From an uncultured Bacillota bacterium (GTDB taxonomy: Bacteria > Bacillota > Clostridia > Christensenellales > Borkfalkiaceae), in contig CASFTB010000017.1 in assembly GCA_949297575.1 (NCBI GenBank), positions 1 to 37,589 on the forward strand: a stretch of DNA of 37,589 nucleotides, in the 5' to 3' direction. Positions 25,873 to 33,590 of this stretch are shown one piece after another (within the stretch, counting starts at the first letter, position 1; each line of letters begins with the position of its first letter). A program made the translations under genes and the position numbers. The notes below the pieces were generated by a model, which did not search any database, was not told the origin of the DNA, and was given only the letters and a program-made list of their open reading frames with translations.

Positions 25873-26053
25873 TGTGCCGCGCGGGCGGCGTTGAGGAAAA
25901 GGGTGAATTTTTTGCCCTATTTATTATGTGTGCCCTAAAAGGGCAAAAAGAGAGGGAGAAACCGCCGTCGAAAACACCGAAGGCGTTTGAACGGCGGTGT
26001 CGCCCTCGGATCGTAGAAATTTGTTTTATCGGCTTAAAACAAATTTCACGAGG
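25871..26053 (+). ncRNA. 183-nt structured leader upstream of topA
   Basis: Aligns over its full 183 nt, with no net length difference, to 33785-33967 before hisS. Helices: GCCGC/GCGGC near the 5' end; TTTTTGCCCT pairing with AGGGCAAAAA about 25 nt later, in competition with the local GCCCT/AGGGC hairpin; a long arm GAGGG..ACCGCCGT with ACGGCGGT..CCCTC; and a last hairpin (26016-26028 with 26035-26047, loop TCGGCT) ending 3 bases before the GAGGAGG ribosome site. Differences from the hisS copy often occur as matched pairs in the stems. This suggests a cis-acting RNA. The effector and the direction of control are unknown, and a mobile hairpin repeat is the main alternative. Confidence 0.65.
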
Positions 26054-26060
26054 AGGAGAT

Positions 26061-28373
26061 ATGGATCTTATCATCGTAGAGTCGCCCTCCAAGGCGAAGA
26101 CAATTTCAAAATATCTGAAAGGCAAGTATCGCGTAGACGCCTCCGGCGGACACGTGCGCGACCTGCCCGAAAAGCGTCTCGGCGTCAATATCGACAAAAA
26201 TTTCGAGCCCACGTACGTAGACAACCCCGATAAAAAGCAGATCATCAAACGTCTGTCCGAAGAGGCGGCCAAGGCGGAGCACGTCTATCTCGCGACCGAC
26301 CCGGATCGCGAAGGGGAGGCGATCTCCTGGCATCTGAAAAACGTCTTAAAGCTCAAGGACGGCAAGAACCGCATCGAGTTCAACGAAATTTCGCCCGCAG
26401 CGGTCACCAGGGCACTGCAGAACCCGCGCGAGATCGACTACAACCTCGTCGACGCCCAGCAGGCGCGCCGCGTGCTGGACAGGCTGGTCGGCTACAAGCT
26501 CTCGCCGCTGCTGTGCAAGCGCATCCGTTCGGGCCTTTCTGCCGGCCGCGTGCAGTCCGTCGCCCTCCGCCTCATCGTCGACCGCGAGCGCGAAATAAAG
26601 GCGTTCGTCCCGCAGGAGTACTGGCACATCAACGCCGAACTGCGCGATAAACCCGCCGCCTATCCCTCCTTCCGCGCCCTTCTTACCGAAAAGAACGGCA
26701 AAAAATACCAGCCCGCGAGCGCGGAGGAAAACGAAAAGGTGCGCGCCGAACTTGAAGGCTGCCCCTACATCGTCAGAGAGGTCAAAAAGAGCGTCACCAA
26801 GTCCCGCGCTCCCGCGCCCTTCACCACGTCTACCCTCCAGCAGGACGCCTCCAACAAGTTCGGCATGACCTCGCCGGACGTCATGCTGGTCGCCCAGCAC
26901 CTCTACGAGGGCGTCGATACCGAAAACGAGGGGCACATCGCCCTCGTCACCTATATCCGTACAGACTCCGTCCGCGTCTCCGCCGAGGCGCAGGCCAAGG
27001 CGCGCGCGTACATCGCGGACCGCTTCGGCAAGGAATACATCCCCGAAAAGCCCAACTTCTTCGCCACGAAGAAGGGCGCGCAGGACGCGCACGAGTGCAT
27101 CCGCCCCATCGACATGAACCGCACGCCCGAAAGCCTCAGGGGCACGCTGGATAAAAAACACTACAACGTCTACAAGCTCATCTACGACCGCTTCATGGCC
27201 TCTCAGATGAGCGAGGCGCTGTACGACAGCATGCAGGTCAAAGTCGCCAACGGCGAGTACACCTTCAAGGCGAGCGGCAAGGCGCTGCGCTTTGCGGGCT
27301 ACACCGCCGTCTATCAGGATGTGAAAAAGGAAGACGAGGAGGGCGAAAACGGCAAGCTGCTCCCGCCCTTAAAGGAAGGGGAGGAGCTCGACCTGCTCAA
27401 GCTCACCTCCGAGCAGAAGTTCACCAAGCCCCCGCTGCGCTATACAGACGCCTCCCTCGTCAAGGCGATGGAGGAAAAGGGCATCGGCAGGCCGTCCACG
27501 TACGCCTCCATCATCTCCGTGCTCAACCGCCGCAAGTACGTGACCAAAGAGGGCAAATACATGGTCCCCACCGAGGTCGCCTTCGAGATCACAGACCTCC
27601 TCATGAAGTATTTTACCGACATCATGGACGTCGGCTTTACCGCAAAGATGGAGGATCAGCTCGACGGCATCGAGGAGGGCGGCACCGACTGGCACAAGAT
27701 CATCGCCGACTTCTACCCCCCCTTTGCCGAAAAGCTCGTCTTTGCCGCCAACGACGGCGACGAGATGACGGACATCCTCTGCGAAAAGTGCGGCCATCCC
27801 ATGATCCGCAAGAGCGGCCGCTACGGCAAGTTCCTCGCCTGCTCCAATTACCCCGCCTGCTCCAACATCAAAAGCGAGGGCGTGGAAGTCTCCTCCACGA
27901 AGTGTCCCAAGTGCGGCGCGAACATGGTGGTCAAGAGCGGCAAGTACGGCAAATTTCTCGCCTGCCCCAATTACCCCGAGTGCAGCGCCACCCTCCCGTT
28001 CGACTGCGAAGTCTCCAAAGAAAAGTGCCCTAAGTGCGGCGAACTCATGTACGTGCGCAAGGGCAGGAACGGCAAGTACCTCAGCTGCCCCAGGTGCGGC
28101 ACAAATCAGCCCATCGCGGAGCTTGCGGGCACCTGCCCCGTCTGCGGGGCGCCCACCCGCCGCATGAAGAGCAAGGCGGGTAAGATCTTTTACAGTTGCT
28201 CCAAGTACCCCGCCTGCAAGTTCATGAGCTGGGAGATGCCCACGGGCAAAAAGTGCCCCAAGTGCGGCAAATACCTCGTCAAAAAGGGCAAGCAGATCAA
28301 GTGCTCTTCCTGCGACTACGCGATTGACGCCCCCGATAAGGAGGAAAAGGACGAGGGCGGCAAGGAGCAATAA
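26061..28373 (+). CDS. topA: DNA topoisomerase I
   Basis: A 770-residue type IA topoisomerase that relaxes negative supercoils. TOPRIM domain first (MDLIIVESPSKAKTI, with the acidic triad in ATDPDREGEA), then the gate domains (LSAGRVQSVALRLIVDRERE) and the active-site Tyr298 in TYIRTDS. The ending EEKGIGRPSTYASIISVL is typical. Five C-terminal zinc-ribbon units follow from about residue 574 (CEKC, CPKC, CPKC, CPVC, CPKC, each with a second Cys pair), more than in short members, explaining the length (B. subtilis about 690). The ATG at 26061 follows GAGGAGG. The frame is open 189 bases upstream through the leader, which I judge non-coding. Confidence 0.96.
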   Translation: MDLIIVESPSKAKTISKYLKGKYRVDASGGHVRDLPEKRLGVNIDKNFEPTYVDNPDKKQIIKRLSEEAAKAEHVYLATDPDREGEAISWHLKNVLKLKDGKNRIEFNEISPAAVTRALQNPREIDYNLVDAQQARRVLDRLVGYKLSPLLCKRIRSGLSAGRVQSVALRLIVDREREIKAFVPQEYWHINAELRDKPAAYPSFRALLTEKNGKKYQPASAEENEKVRAELEGCPYIVREVKKSVTKSRAPAPFTTSTLQQDASNKFGMTSPDVMLVAQHLYEGVDTENEGHIALVTYIRTDSVRVSAEAQAKARAYIADRFGKEYIPEKPNFFATKKGAQDAHECIRPIDMNRTPESLRGTLDKKHYNVYKLIYDRFMASQMSEALYDSMQVKVANGEYTFKASGKALRFAGYTAVYQDVKKEDEEGENGKLLPPLKEGEELDLLKLTSEQKFTKPPLRYTDASLVKAMEEKGIGRPSTYASIISVLNRRKYVTKEGKYMVPTEVAFEITDLLMKYFTDIMDVGFTAKMEDQLDGIEEGGTDWHKIIADFYPPFAEKLVFAANDGDEMTDILCEKCGHPMIRKSGRYGKFLACSNYPACSNIKSEGVEVSSTKCPKCGANMVVKSGKYGKFLACPNYPECSATLPFDCEVSKEKCPKCGELMYVRKGRNGKYLSCPRCGTNQPIAELAGTCPVCGAPTRRMKSKAGKIFYSCSKYPACKFMSWEMPTGKKCPKCGKYLVKKGKQIKCSSCDYAIDAPDKEEKDEGGKEQ

Positions 28374-28449
28374 TATTCGTTATATCCGCGTGTGTTTATG
28401 CGGGAATATTTATAATAATTTCGTTGTTGGTCGAATCCTGGGGAGATTT

Positions 28450-28644
28450 TTGTCGGTGGGTATTTTAATTGGTGTAATTTTATTGACCCTTATCTTTAGT
28501 TTATTTGAATATGGATTTATTGATGTTTTAGATGCCATTATTCCATACGAAACATCGAAATTGTTAAAAATAAAACGCTTAACAAGAAGATTGAGGGGCA
28601 ATAAAGTATATTCTCATACGCATTTTAGAAGAGTATGCCGCTAA
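28450..28644 (+). CDS. Possible small membrane protein in AT-rich island
   Basis: A possible 64-residue protein with one strong hydrophobic segment (VGILIGVILLTLIFSLF) and a basic C-terminal tail (KIKRLTRRLRGNK). I do not recognise it. The start is uncertain: TTG 28450 and GTG 28456 follow GGGGAG, and the frame is open further upstream into topA. Its AT-rich codons differ sharply from neighbouring genes, which suggests acquired DNA or non-coding sequence. No promoter is obvious. Confidence 0.3.
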   Translation: MSVGILIGVILLTLIFSLFEYGFIDVLDAIIPYETSKLLKIKRLTRRLRGNKVYSHTHFRRVCR

Positions 28645-28769
28645 AATCGAACTGTAATTATCTTGCTGATAAATTTTTATTATTGAGCCGATAGTTATGG
28701 AAAATCGCGGTTATAAGTATAGTAGCGTACATGACATTGCTTGCAAAGTCACGTGTTTTGCAAAGCAAA
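28645..28769. other. AT-rich spacer with a small hairpin
   Basis: No gene seen. A short hairpin lies at 28737-28768 (TTGC..TTGCAAA with TTTGCAA..GCAA), immediately before the terminator-like palindrome. Confidence 0.4.
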
Positions 28770-28810
28770 GATGAAAAAGCTGACGAAATTTCGTCAGCCT
28801 TTTCATCTTT
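28770..28810. terminator. Long palindromic terminator
   Basis: Arms 28770-28788 and 28789-28807 (19 nt, one mismatch) around a CGAAATTTCG centre, then CTTT. It insulates the topA side from the lipoprotein promoter. Confidence 0.75.
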
Positions 28811-28885
28811 CAAAACCCCTTATAGAAATCGCGCAAAATGTGCCCGCTCTTTTGAAAATTTTTGTATAAAATATGTTTATTTTTG

Positions 28886-28911
28886 TTGACAACGGGGGGG
28901 GGTGCTATAAT
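28886..28911 (+). promoter_or_regulatory. Consensus promoter with a G9 tract and 14-nt spacer
   Basis: Perfect TTGACA (28886-28891) and perfect TATAAT (28906-28911), separated by only 14 nt of which nine are consecutive G (28894-28902). The usual spacer is 17 nt, as in nearly all other promoters of this window. Length changes in the G tract would change spacer length and so expression of the lipoprotein gene 45 bases downstream. Confidence 0.65.
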
Positions 28912-28956
28912 TGAATTGCTTATTGAAGCAAATACTATAAAATAGGAGAAAGGATC

Positions 28957-29409
28957 ATGAAACTTTGGAAGCGTTGTTCGGTTGCCTGCCTGGCAGTGTT
29001 GTTGTGCGTATGCACGGCGTTTGCGCTGGTTGCCTGTCGGAATCAAAATGTCGGGGTGTACAGATACAGTGCCTCGATTGCCGATCATTATGACGGGGTA
29101 TTGTCGGAGGATATTATCGAGCAACTCGAAGATTGTAATGTGGGCGCATATATCAGTTTGGAGGAAAATGGGACATTCAAGTTTGCATCCTCTTTATATA
29201 CTCCGAGCGGCACGATCAGCGCTGACCTCGACGAGGCCACCCAAACGATTCAAATTATGGGAGTCGAGGGTACATATGCCGTCGACGGCGAAAAACTCAC
29301 GCTGACGGCGGAGGACGGCAGCATTTACGAGGGAACGATCAAGGACGGAACAATCACGATCAAAATATATTCGGATGTCGGGGCCGTTCAGTTTGTGATC
29401 GATGATTGA
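28957..29409 (+). CDS. Hypothetical lipoprotein
   Basis: A 150-residue secreted lipoprotein. Basic start MKLWKRC, a hydrophobic core and lipobox LVAC with lipidated Cys27; the mature part (about 123 residues) looks beta-rich and acidic, with repeated Gly-Thr-Ile turns (SGTISADLDE, YEGTIKDGTITIKI). It resembles the small lipocalin-like lipoproteins that carry a sentence such as GTYAVDGEKLTLTAEDG, but I cannot assign a function. AGGAGAAAGGA precedes the ATG. Codon use is much less GC-rich than the flanking topA and trmFO genes. It has its own unusual promoter and a strong terminator, so it is an independent insertion in the topA-trmFO neighbourhood. Confidence 0.8.
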   Translation: MKLWKRCSVACLAVLLCVCTAFALVACRNQNVGVYRYSASIADHYDGVLSEDIIEQLEDCNVGAYISLEENGTFKFASSLYTPSGTISADLDEATQTIQIMGVEGTYAVDGEKLTLTAEDGSIYEGTIKDGTITIKIYSDVGAVQFVIDD

Positions 29410-29441
29410 TAAACGCTGATTGTAAAGCAGCGCGCTTAGGG

Positions 29442-29480
29442 GCCGCCGCAGTGTGTTTTGACACTGCGGCGGCATCTTTA
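29442..29480 (+). terminator. Terminator after the lipoprotein gene
   Basis: A 13-bp perfect stem (29442-29454 with 29461-29473), 6-nt loop, then ATCTTTAT. Confidence 0.85.
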
Positions 29481-29557
29481 TGTCCGTATTTTATACGCGC
29501 CGCAAAGCGCCGCCCCCTTCGGCGCCAAAAGTTTTTCGCAATTTAAGGAAAAAATCC

Positions 29558-29586
29558 TTGACATATGCCCGCTTTCGTTTTATAAT
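29558..29586 (+). promoter_or_regulatory. Consensus promoter of trmFO-hslV
   Basis: Perfect TTGACA (29558-29563), 17-nt spacer, perfect TATAAT (29581-29586). The CIRCE operator begins 4 bases after the -10 box, over the expected start of transcription. Confidence 0.92.
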
Positions 29587-29590
29587 AGGT

Positions 29591-29617
29591 TTAGCACTCT
29601 TAGATTGAGAGTGCTAA
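29591..29617 (+). promoter_or_regulatory. CIRCE operator (HrcA binding site)
   Basis: Exact match to the consensus TTAGCACTC, nine bases, GAGTGCTAA (29591-29599 and 29609-29617). It is placed at the start of transcription of a consensus promoter, where bound HrcA would block initiation until heat shock. Confidence 0.97.
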
Positions 29618-29685
29618 AACAAAAAACGCCGATTGCGCGGGGCGGTTTGCCGGGCGCGGAGCGGGCGGAAGGAGAAGAGCGGCGC

Positions 29686-31017
29686 ATGGAAAAAGGGCCT
29701 GTAACGGTCATCGGCGCGGGCCTCGCGGGGTGCGAGGCGGCGCATTTTCTCTCGCGCTGCGGCATCCGCGTGCGGCTGTCCGACTGCAAGCCGAAAGCCT
29801 TTACCCCCGCCCATTCCGACGCCCGCTTTGCAGAGCTGGTGTGCAGCAATTCCTTAAAGAGCAACGACGTGTACGGCAATGCCTGCGGCCTTTTAAAAGA
29901 GGAGATGCGCCGGCTCGGCTCGCTCATCATCGGGGCGGCGGATGAAAACCGCGTGCCCGCGGGCGGCGCCCTCGCGGTAGACAGAGAGGGCTTCGCGCAG
30001 GCAGTGACGGACGCGATCCGTGCCGACGCGAACATCGAAGTCGTCTGCGAAGAGGCAGAGCGCATCCCCGAAGGGTACGCGATCGTCGCCACCGGCCCGC
30101 TCACGCAGGGCAGGCTGGCGGAGGACATCCGCCAGAGGCTGGGCGGCAACCTCGCCTTTTACGACGCGGCGGCGCCCATCGTCTCCGCCGACAGCATCGA
30201 CTATTCAAAGACCTTCGTCGGCGACCGCTACGGCAAGGGGACGGGAGATTACATCAACTGCCCGATGAACAGGGAGGAATACGAGGCGTTCGCAGACGCC
30301 CTGCTCTCCGCAGAGCGCGCCGAGCAGCACGCCTTTGACAGGCGTGAGATCTTTGAGGGCTGCATGCCCGTCGAGGTCATGGCGGCGCGCGGCAGGGATA
30401 CGCTGCGCTTCGGCATGCTCAAGCCCGTGGGGCTGTACGACGAAAACGGCAGGCGCCCCTACGCGGTGCTGCAGCTGCGCAAGGAAAATTGCGCCGGCAC
30501 CGCTTACAACCTCGTGGGGTTTCAGACAAATCTCAAATTCCCCGAGCAGAAGCGGGTGTTTTCCATGATCCCCGCCCTGAAAAACGCGGAATTCCTGCGC
30601 TACGGCGTCATGCACCGCAACACCTTTCTCAATTCGCCCGCCGTGCTCAATGCGGACTATTCCTTGAAAGAGGACGGCAGCGTGTTCTTTGCGGGGCAAA
30701 TGACGGGCGTGGAAGGGTACGTCGAAAGCGCGTGCAGCGGGCTGGTTGCGGCGATCAACCTCGCGCTCAGGCTGCGCGGCAAACCGCCCGTCGTGTGGGA
30801 TGCGGAAACGGTCTCCGGCGCCCTGTGCGCGCACATCGCGGCGCAGACGGAAAATTTCCAGCCTATGAACGCCAATTACGCCATCCTGCGCCCCCTTTCC
30901 GAAACGGTGCGGGACAAAGCGGTCAAAAAGCGCATGTTCGCCGAGCGTTCGCTGGCAAAGATCGCGCAGGTGCGCGAATACCTGCGGGGCGCCCTCGGCG
31001 TCCGCGCAGAGCAATGA
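29686..31017 (+). CDS. trmFO: Folate-dependent tRNA (uracil-54-C5)-methyltransferase TrmFO
   Basis: A 443-residue flavoprotein that forms 5-methyluridine-54 in tRNA with methylene-tetrahydrofolate and FADH2. FAD site [19 protein letters not shown] (8-26); Cys53 ([11 protein letters not shown]) and Cys226 ([14 protein letters not shown]) match the two functional cysteines of the B. subtilis enzyme in number and context; [13 protein letters not shown] is the C-terminal FAD motif. AAGGAG lies 11 bases before the ATG. The 5' untranslated part contains the CIRCE operator, so this tRNA-modification gene heads a heat-shock transcript with hslV. glyA, which makes methylene-tetrahydrofolate, lies about 5 kb downstream. 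The xerC gene often found between trmFO and hslV is missing. Confidence 0.95.
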   Translation: MEKGPVTVIGAGLAGCEAAHFLSRCGIRVRLSDCKPKAFTPAHSDARFAELVCSNSLKSNDVYGNACGLLKEEMRRLGSLIIGAADENRVPAGGALAVDREGFAQAVTDAIRADANIEVVCEEAERIPEGYAIVATGPLTQGRLAEDIRQRLGGNLAFYDAAAPIVSADSIDYSKTFVGDRYGKGTGDYINCPMNREEYEAFADALLSAERAEQHAFDRREIFEGCMPVEVMAARGRDTLRFGMLKPVGLYDENGRRPYAVLQLRKENCAGTAYNLVGFQTNLKFPEQKRVFSMIPALKNAEFLRYGVMHRNTFLNSPAVLNADYSLKEDGSVFFAGQMTGVEGYVESACSGLVAAINLALRLRGKPPVVWDAETVSGALCAHIAAQTENFQPMNANYAILRPLSETVRDKAVKKRMFAERSLAKIAQVREYLRGALGVRAEQ

Positions 31018-31045
31018 GTTTTTTACGGTAAAGGAGGTAACGTGC

Positions 31046-31582
31046 ATGCCCGAATTCAGAGGCACTACGATATGCGCCGTCAAGAGGAACGGCAAAACGG
31101 CCATCGCCGGCGACGGACAGGTCACCATGGGCGAGAGCGTCGTGTTCAAAAACAACGCGGTGAAGGTGCGCCGCATCTTCGGCGGCAGGGTCATCCTCGG
31201 CTTTGCGGGGTCTGTTTCAGACGCCTTTTCGCTCTCCGAGCGCTTCGAGGGGATGCTCAATAAATTTTCGGGCAACCTCATGCGCTCCGCGGTGGAATTG
31301 GCGGAGCTGTGGCGCAACGATAAGATGGTGCGCAAGCTGGACGCGCTGATGATCGTCGCGGATAAAGACATGCTGCTGATCATCAGCGGCAACGGCGAGG
31401 TCATCGAGCCGGACGGCGGCGTCTGCGCCATCGGCAGCGGCGGCAACTACGCCCTGGCCGCGGCCCGCGCCCTCGCGCAGGAGACCAAGTATTCCGCCAA
31501 GCAGATCGCCTACAAGGCGCTCAAGATCGCCAGCGAGATCTGCGTATATACGAACGATCACATCACGGTAGAAGAGGTATAA
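31046..31582 (+). CDS. hslV: HslV (ClpQ) protease subunit
   Basis: A 178-residue N-terminal-nucleophile protease of the HslUV (ClpYQ) complex. The start [12 protein letters not shown] has the Thr-Thr-Ile of the family after a short pro-sequence, as in B. subtilis ClpQ, so Thr7 is the likely nucleophile after processing. [49 protein letters not shown] and [11 protein letters not shown] are all diagnostic. AAGGAGGT precedes the ATG, 28 bases after trmFO, with no terminator between, so it is under the same CIRCE control. Its partner hslU does not follow directly but 413 bases later. Confidence 0.96.
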   Translation: MPEFRGTTICAVKRNGKTAIAGDGQVTMGESVVFKNNAVKVRRIFGGRVILGFAGSVSDAFSLSERFEGMLNKFSGNLMRSAVELAELWRNDKMVRKLDALMIVADKDMLLIISGNGEVIEPDGGVCAIGSGGNYALAAARALAQETKYSAKQIAYKALKIASEICVYTNDHITVEEV

Positions 31583-31583
31583 A

Positions 31584-31630
31584 GGCTCGCGAATTTCTCG
31601 GCGAGCTGACGCCTGCGAAATTCTGCGAAT
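31584..31630 (+). repeat. M1 hairpin module, copy after hslV
   Basis: Begins one base after the hslV stop. Outer stem GAATTTC/GAAATTC (31591-31597, 31617-31623), inner stem GGCG/CGCC (31600-31603, 31610-31613), loop AGCTGA. The copy after hslU (33317-33363) keeps both stems through paired changes. Confidence 0.8.
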
Positions 31631-31995
31631 GGAGGACAACCCCATCACCCTCGCCATGCTCGGGATGAAGGAGGTTTTCCTCTGCGGCGCACCCTTTTGG
31701 GGCACACCTTAAAAGACGCGCGCCGCATTCACTTTTCCTGCAAGAGCTTCACAGCAAATCGTGTGCGCTGGTGCAAAAACGTGGTTTTGCTTGCGCAAAT
31801 TCTCAATAAGTGCGTATAAGGGTGCATCCCGCCCCTTCCTGCGGCTTGCGCTCTGCGGTCATGGATGGCAAGTGTACACCGCCTTTTCGCCGGCTCTGCA
31901 GCCCTTCAAACTTCAATTCTCTGCTTGCGCACATTCAGACGTGCGCCGCACAGCGCCCCGCCGCGTTTGCGGCGGGCAGCATAAGGAGTCATCAT
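31631..31995. other. Remaining non-coding part of the hslV-hslU gap
   Basis: No gene seen. It contains a stretch resembling the hslU-hisS gap (TGCGGC..GGGGCACAC at 31683-31710), the M2 module (31764-31797), a GC hairpin CCCGCCGC/GCGGCGGG near 31958-31980, and the hslU ribosome site AAGGAG (31983-31988). I see no convincing promoter for hslU. Confidence 0.6.
31764..31797 (+). repeat. M2 hairpin module, copy C
   Basis: Outer TGCGC/GCGCA and inner GCAAAA/TTTTGC stems around loop ACGTGG, in the hslV-hslU gap. Confidence 0.75.
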
Positions 31996-33312
31996 ATGGA
32001 AAATACCCATCTGTCACCCAAACAGATCGTAAACGAACTGGATAAATACATCATCGGGCAGGATAAGGCCAAGCGCGCGGTCGCCATCGCGCTGCGCAAC
32101 CGCTACCGCCGCAGCCGCCTCTCGGAGGCGGACCGCGAGGAGATCACGCCCAAAAACATCATCATGAAGGGCCCGACGGGCGTCGGCAAAACGGAGATCG
32201 CCAGGCGCCTTGCCAAGCTCGTCAAGGCTCCCTTCATCAAAGTGGAGGCGACAAAGTACACTGAGGTGGGCTACGTCGGCAGAGACGTCGAAAGCATGGT
32301 GCGCGACCTCGTCGAGTGCTCCATCCGCCTCGTTCGCGAGGAAAAGATCAGGGAGGTCTCCGTCAAAGCGGAGGCCGTCGCCGAAAAGAAGATCGTCAAC
32401 ATCCTCTCCGACATGAAGAAGGGCGAGCGCGGCGAGCTGTCCAAAGAGGTGTTCGACGCCCGCCTGCTCGAGGATCTGCGCGCCGGAAAGTACGACGACA
32501 CGCAGATCGAGGTCGAGGTGGTGGATACCCCCAAGACCATGGAGATCGTCCCCGGCGGGGCAGAGATCAACCTCGGCTCCATCTTCGGCGGCATGCTCCC
32601 GCAAAAAAAGAAGCGCCGCAAGATGAGCGTCCGCCAGGCGATGCAGCAGATCGTCGCGGAGGAATCCGAAAAACTCATCGACAACGATTCCGTCAACGCC
32701 GAGGCGCTCTCGCGTGCGGAAGAGCAGGGCATCATCTTTATCGATGAGATCGATAAGATCGCCGGCAAGGAGAACCGCGGCGGGGCAGACGTCTCCCGCG
32801 AGGGCGTCCAGCGCGACATCCTGCCCATCGTCGAGGGCTGCACGGTGATGACAAAGTACGGCCCCGTCAAGACGGACTTCATCCTCTTCATCGCGGCGGG
32901 CGCCTTCCACGTCTCCAAGGTGGAGGACCTCATCCCCGAGTTGCAGGGGCGCTTCCCCATCAACGTCGAACTGCAGAGCCTCACCAAGGAAGATTTCATC
33001 AAGATCCTGACCCAGCCGCGCAACGCCATCACCACGCAGTACGGCAAGCTTCTGGGCGTGGACAACATCGACCTGCAATTCACCGACGACGCGATCGAAG
33101 AGATCGCCACCATCTCCGAAGACATGAACGCGACCAGCGAGGACATCGGCGCGCGCCGCCTGCACACGGTGATGGAGTACCTGCTGGAGGACATCTCCTT
33201 CAACGCGGGCGGAGATCACCCGACCGTCACGGTGAAGATCGACAAGAAGTACGTCGACGAGCACCTCGAAACGATGATCCGCGACAGGGATCTGAAGAAA
33301 TACGTGCTATAA
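31996..33312 (+). CDS. hslU: HslU (ClpY) ATPase subunit
   Basis: A 438-residue AAA+ unfoldase that feeds HslV. Start ENTHLSPKQIVNELDKYIIG is the family N terminus. Walker A GPTGVGKT (59-66), pore motif GYVGRD, the inserted I-domain (about 105-230, IVNILSDMKKGERGELSKEV and the QKKKRRKMSVRQAM helix), Walker [13 protein letters not shown], sensor 2 region SEDIGARRLHTVMEYLLED, and the C-terminal tail ending in KKYVL that inserts into HslV. ATG 31996 has AAGGAG 7 bases upstream; the frame is open into the gap, but that stretch is not conserved in the family. Whether it is still cotranscribed with hslV across the 413-base gap is open. Confidence 0.96.
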   Translation: MENTHLSPKQIVNELDKYIIGQDKAKRAVAIALRNRYRRSRLSEADREEITPKNIIMKGPTGVGKTEIARRLAKLVKAPFIKVEATKYTEVGYVGRDVESMVRDLVECSIRLVREEKIREVSVKAEAVAEKKIVNILSDMKKGERGELSKEVFDARLLEDLRAGKYDDTQIEVEVVDTPKTMEIVPGGAEINLGSIFGGMLPQKKKRRKMSVRQAMQQIVAEESEKLIDNDSVNAEALSRAEEQGIIFIDEIDKIAGKENRGGADVSREGVQRDILPIVEGCTVMTKYGPVKTDFILFIAAGAFHVSKVEDLIPELQGRFPINVELQSLTKEDFIKILTQPRNAITTQYGKLLGVDNIDLQFTDDAIEEIATISEDMNATSEDIGARRLHTVMEYLLEDISFNAGGDHPTVTVKIDKKYVDEHLETMIRDRDLKKYVL

Positions 33313-33316
33313 AAAA

Positions 33317-33363
33317 GGCTCGCGGATTTCTCGCCGGGCTGACGGCTGCGAAATCCTGCGGAT
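33317..33363 (+). repeat. M1 hairpin module, copy after hslU
   Basis: Four bases after the hslU stop. Outer stem GGATTTC/GAAATCC (33324-33330, 33350-33356), inner stem GCCG/CGGC (33333-33336, 33343-33346), loop GGCTGA. Paired differences from 31584-31630. Confidence 0.8.
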
Positions 33364-33498
33364 TTGAGGGCGTAACCGCCCGTTCGCTGCGCTTCTGCGG
33401 GTAGTTTCCCCCTCTTTGCGGCATCTTCGGGGCACACATTTCAATAAATGCCGCAAATCCCCCCCTTCGGGGGAGCCGTAAGTTTACGGCAAATCGGG

Positions 33499-33533
33499 TG
33501 CGCTTAGCCAAAAGTGTCATTTTGGCACGCGCA
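33499..33533 (+). repeat. M2 hairpin module, copy B
   Basis: Outer TGCGC/GCGCA and inner GCCAAAA/TTTTGGC around loop GTGTCA. Against copy A the inner GGC/GCC pair has become GCC/GGC, a double compensatory swap. Confidence 0.8.
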
Positions 33534-33551
33534 GCAATTTTTATAAATATT

Positions 33552-33590
33552 CGCGCAAGCAGAACCACGCTTCTGCGTTAGCGCACCCCT
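33552..33590 (+). repeat. M3 module, copy B1
   Basis: GCAGAA (33559-33564), loop CCACGC, TTCTGC (33571-33576), within outer CGCGC and GCGC ends. Same flanks as copy A at 25835. Confidence 0.75.

Noticed and set aside
25872..26060. N-terminal extension of TopA (and, at 33714-33974, of HisRS) through the leader element
   Set aside because: The frame is open and in register in both copies, but the changes between copies are mostly non-synonymous with a compensated frameshift, the known proteins start at the downstream ATG, and strong ribosome sites precede those ATGs.
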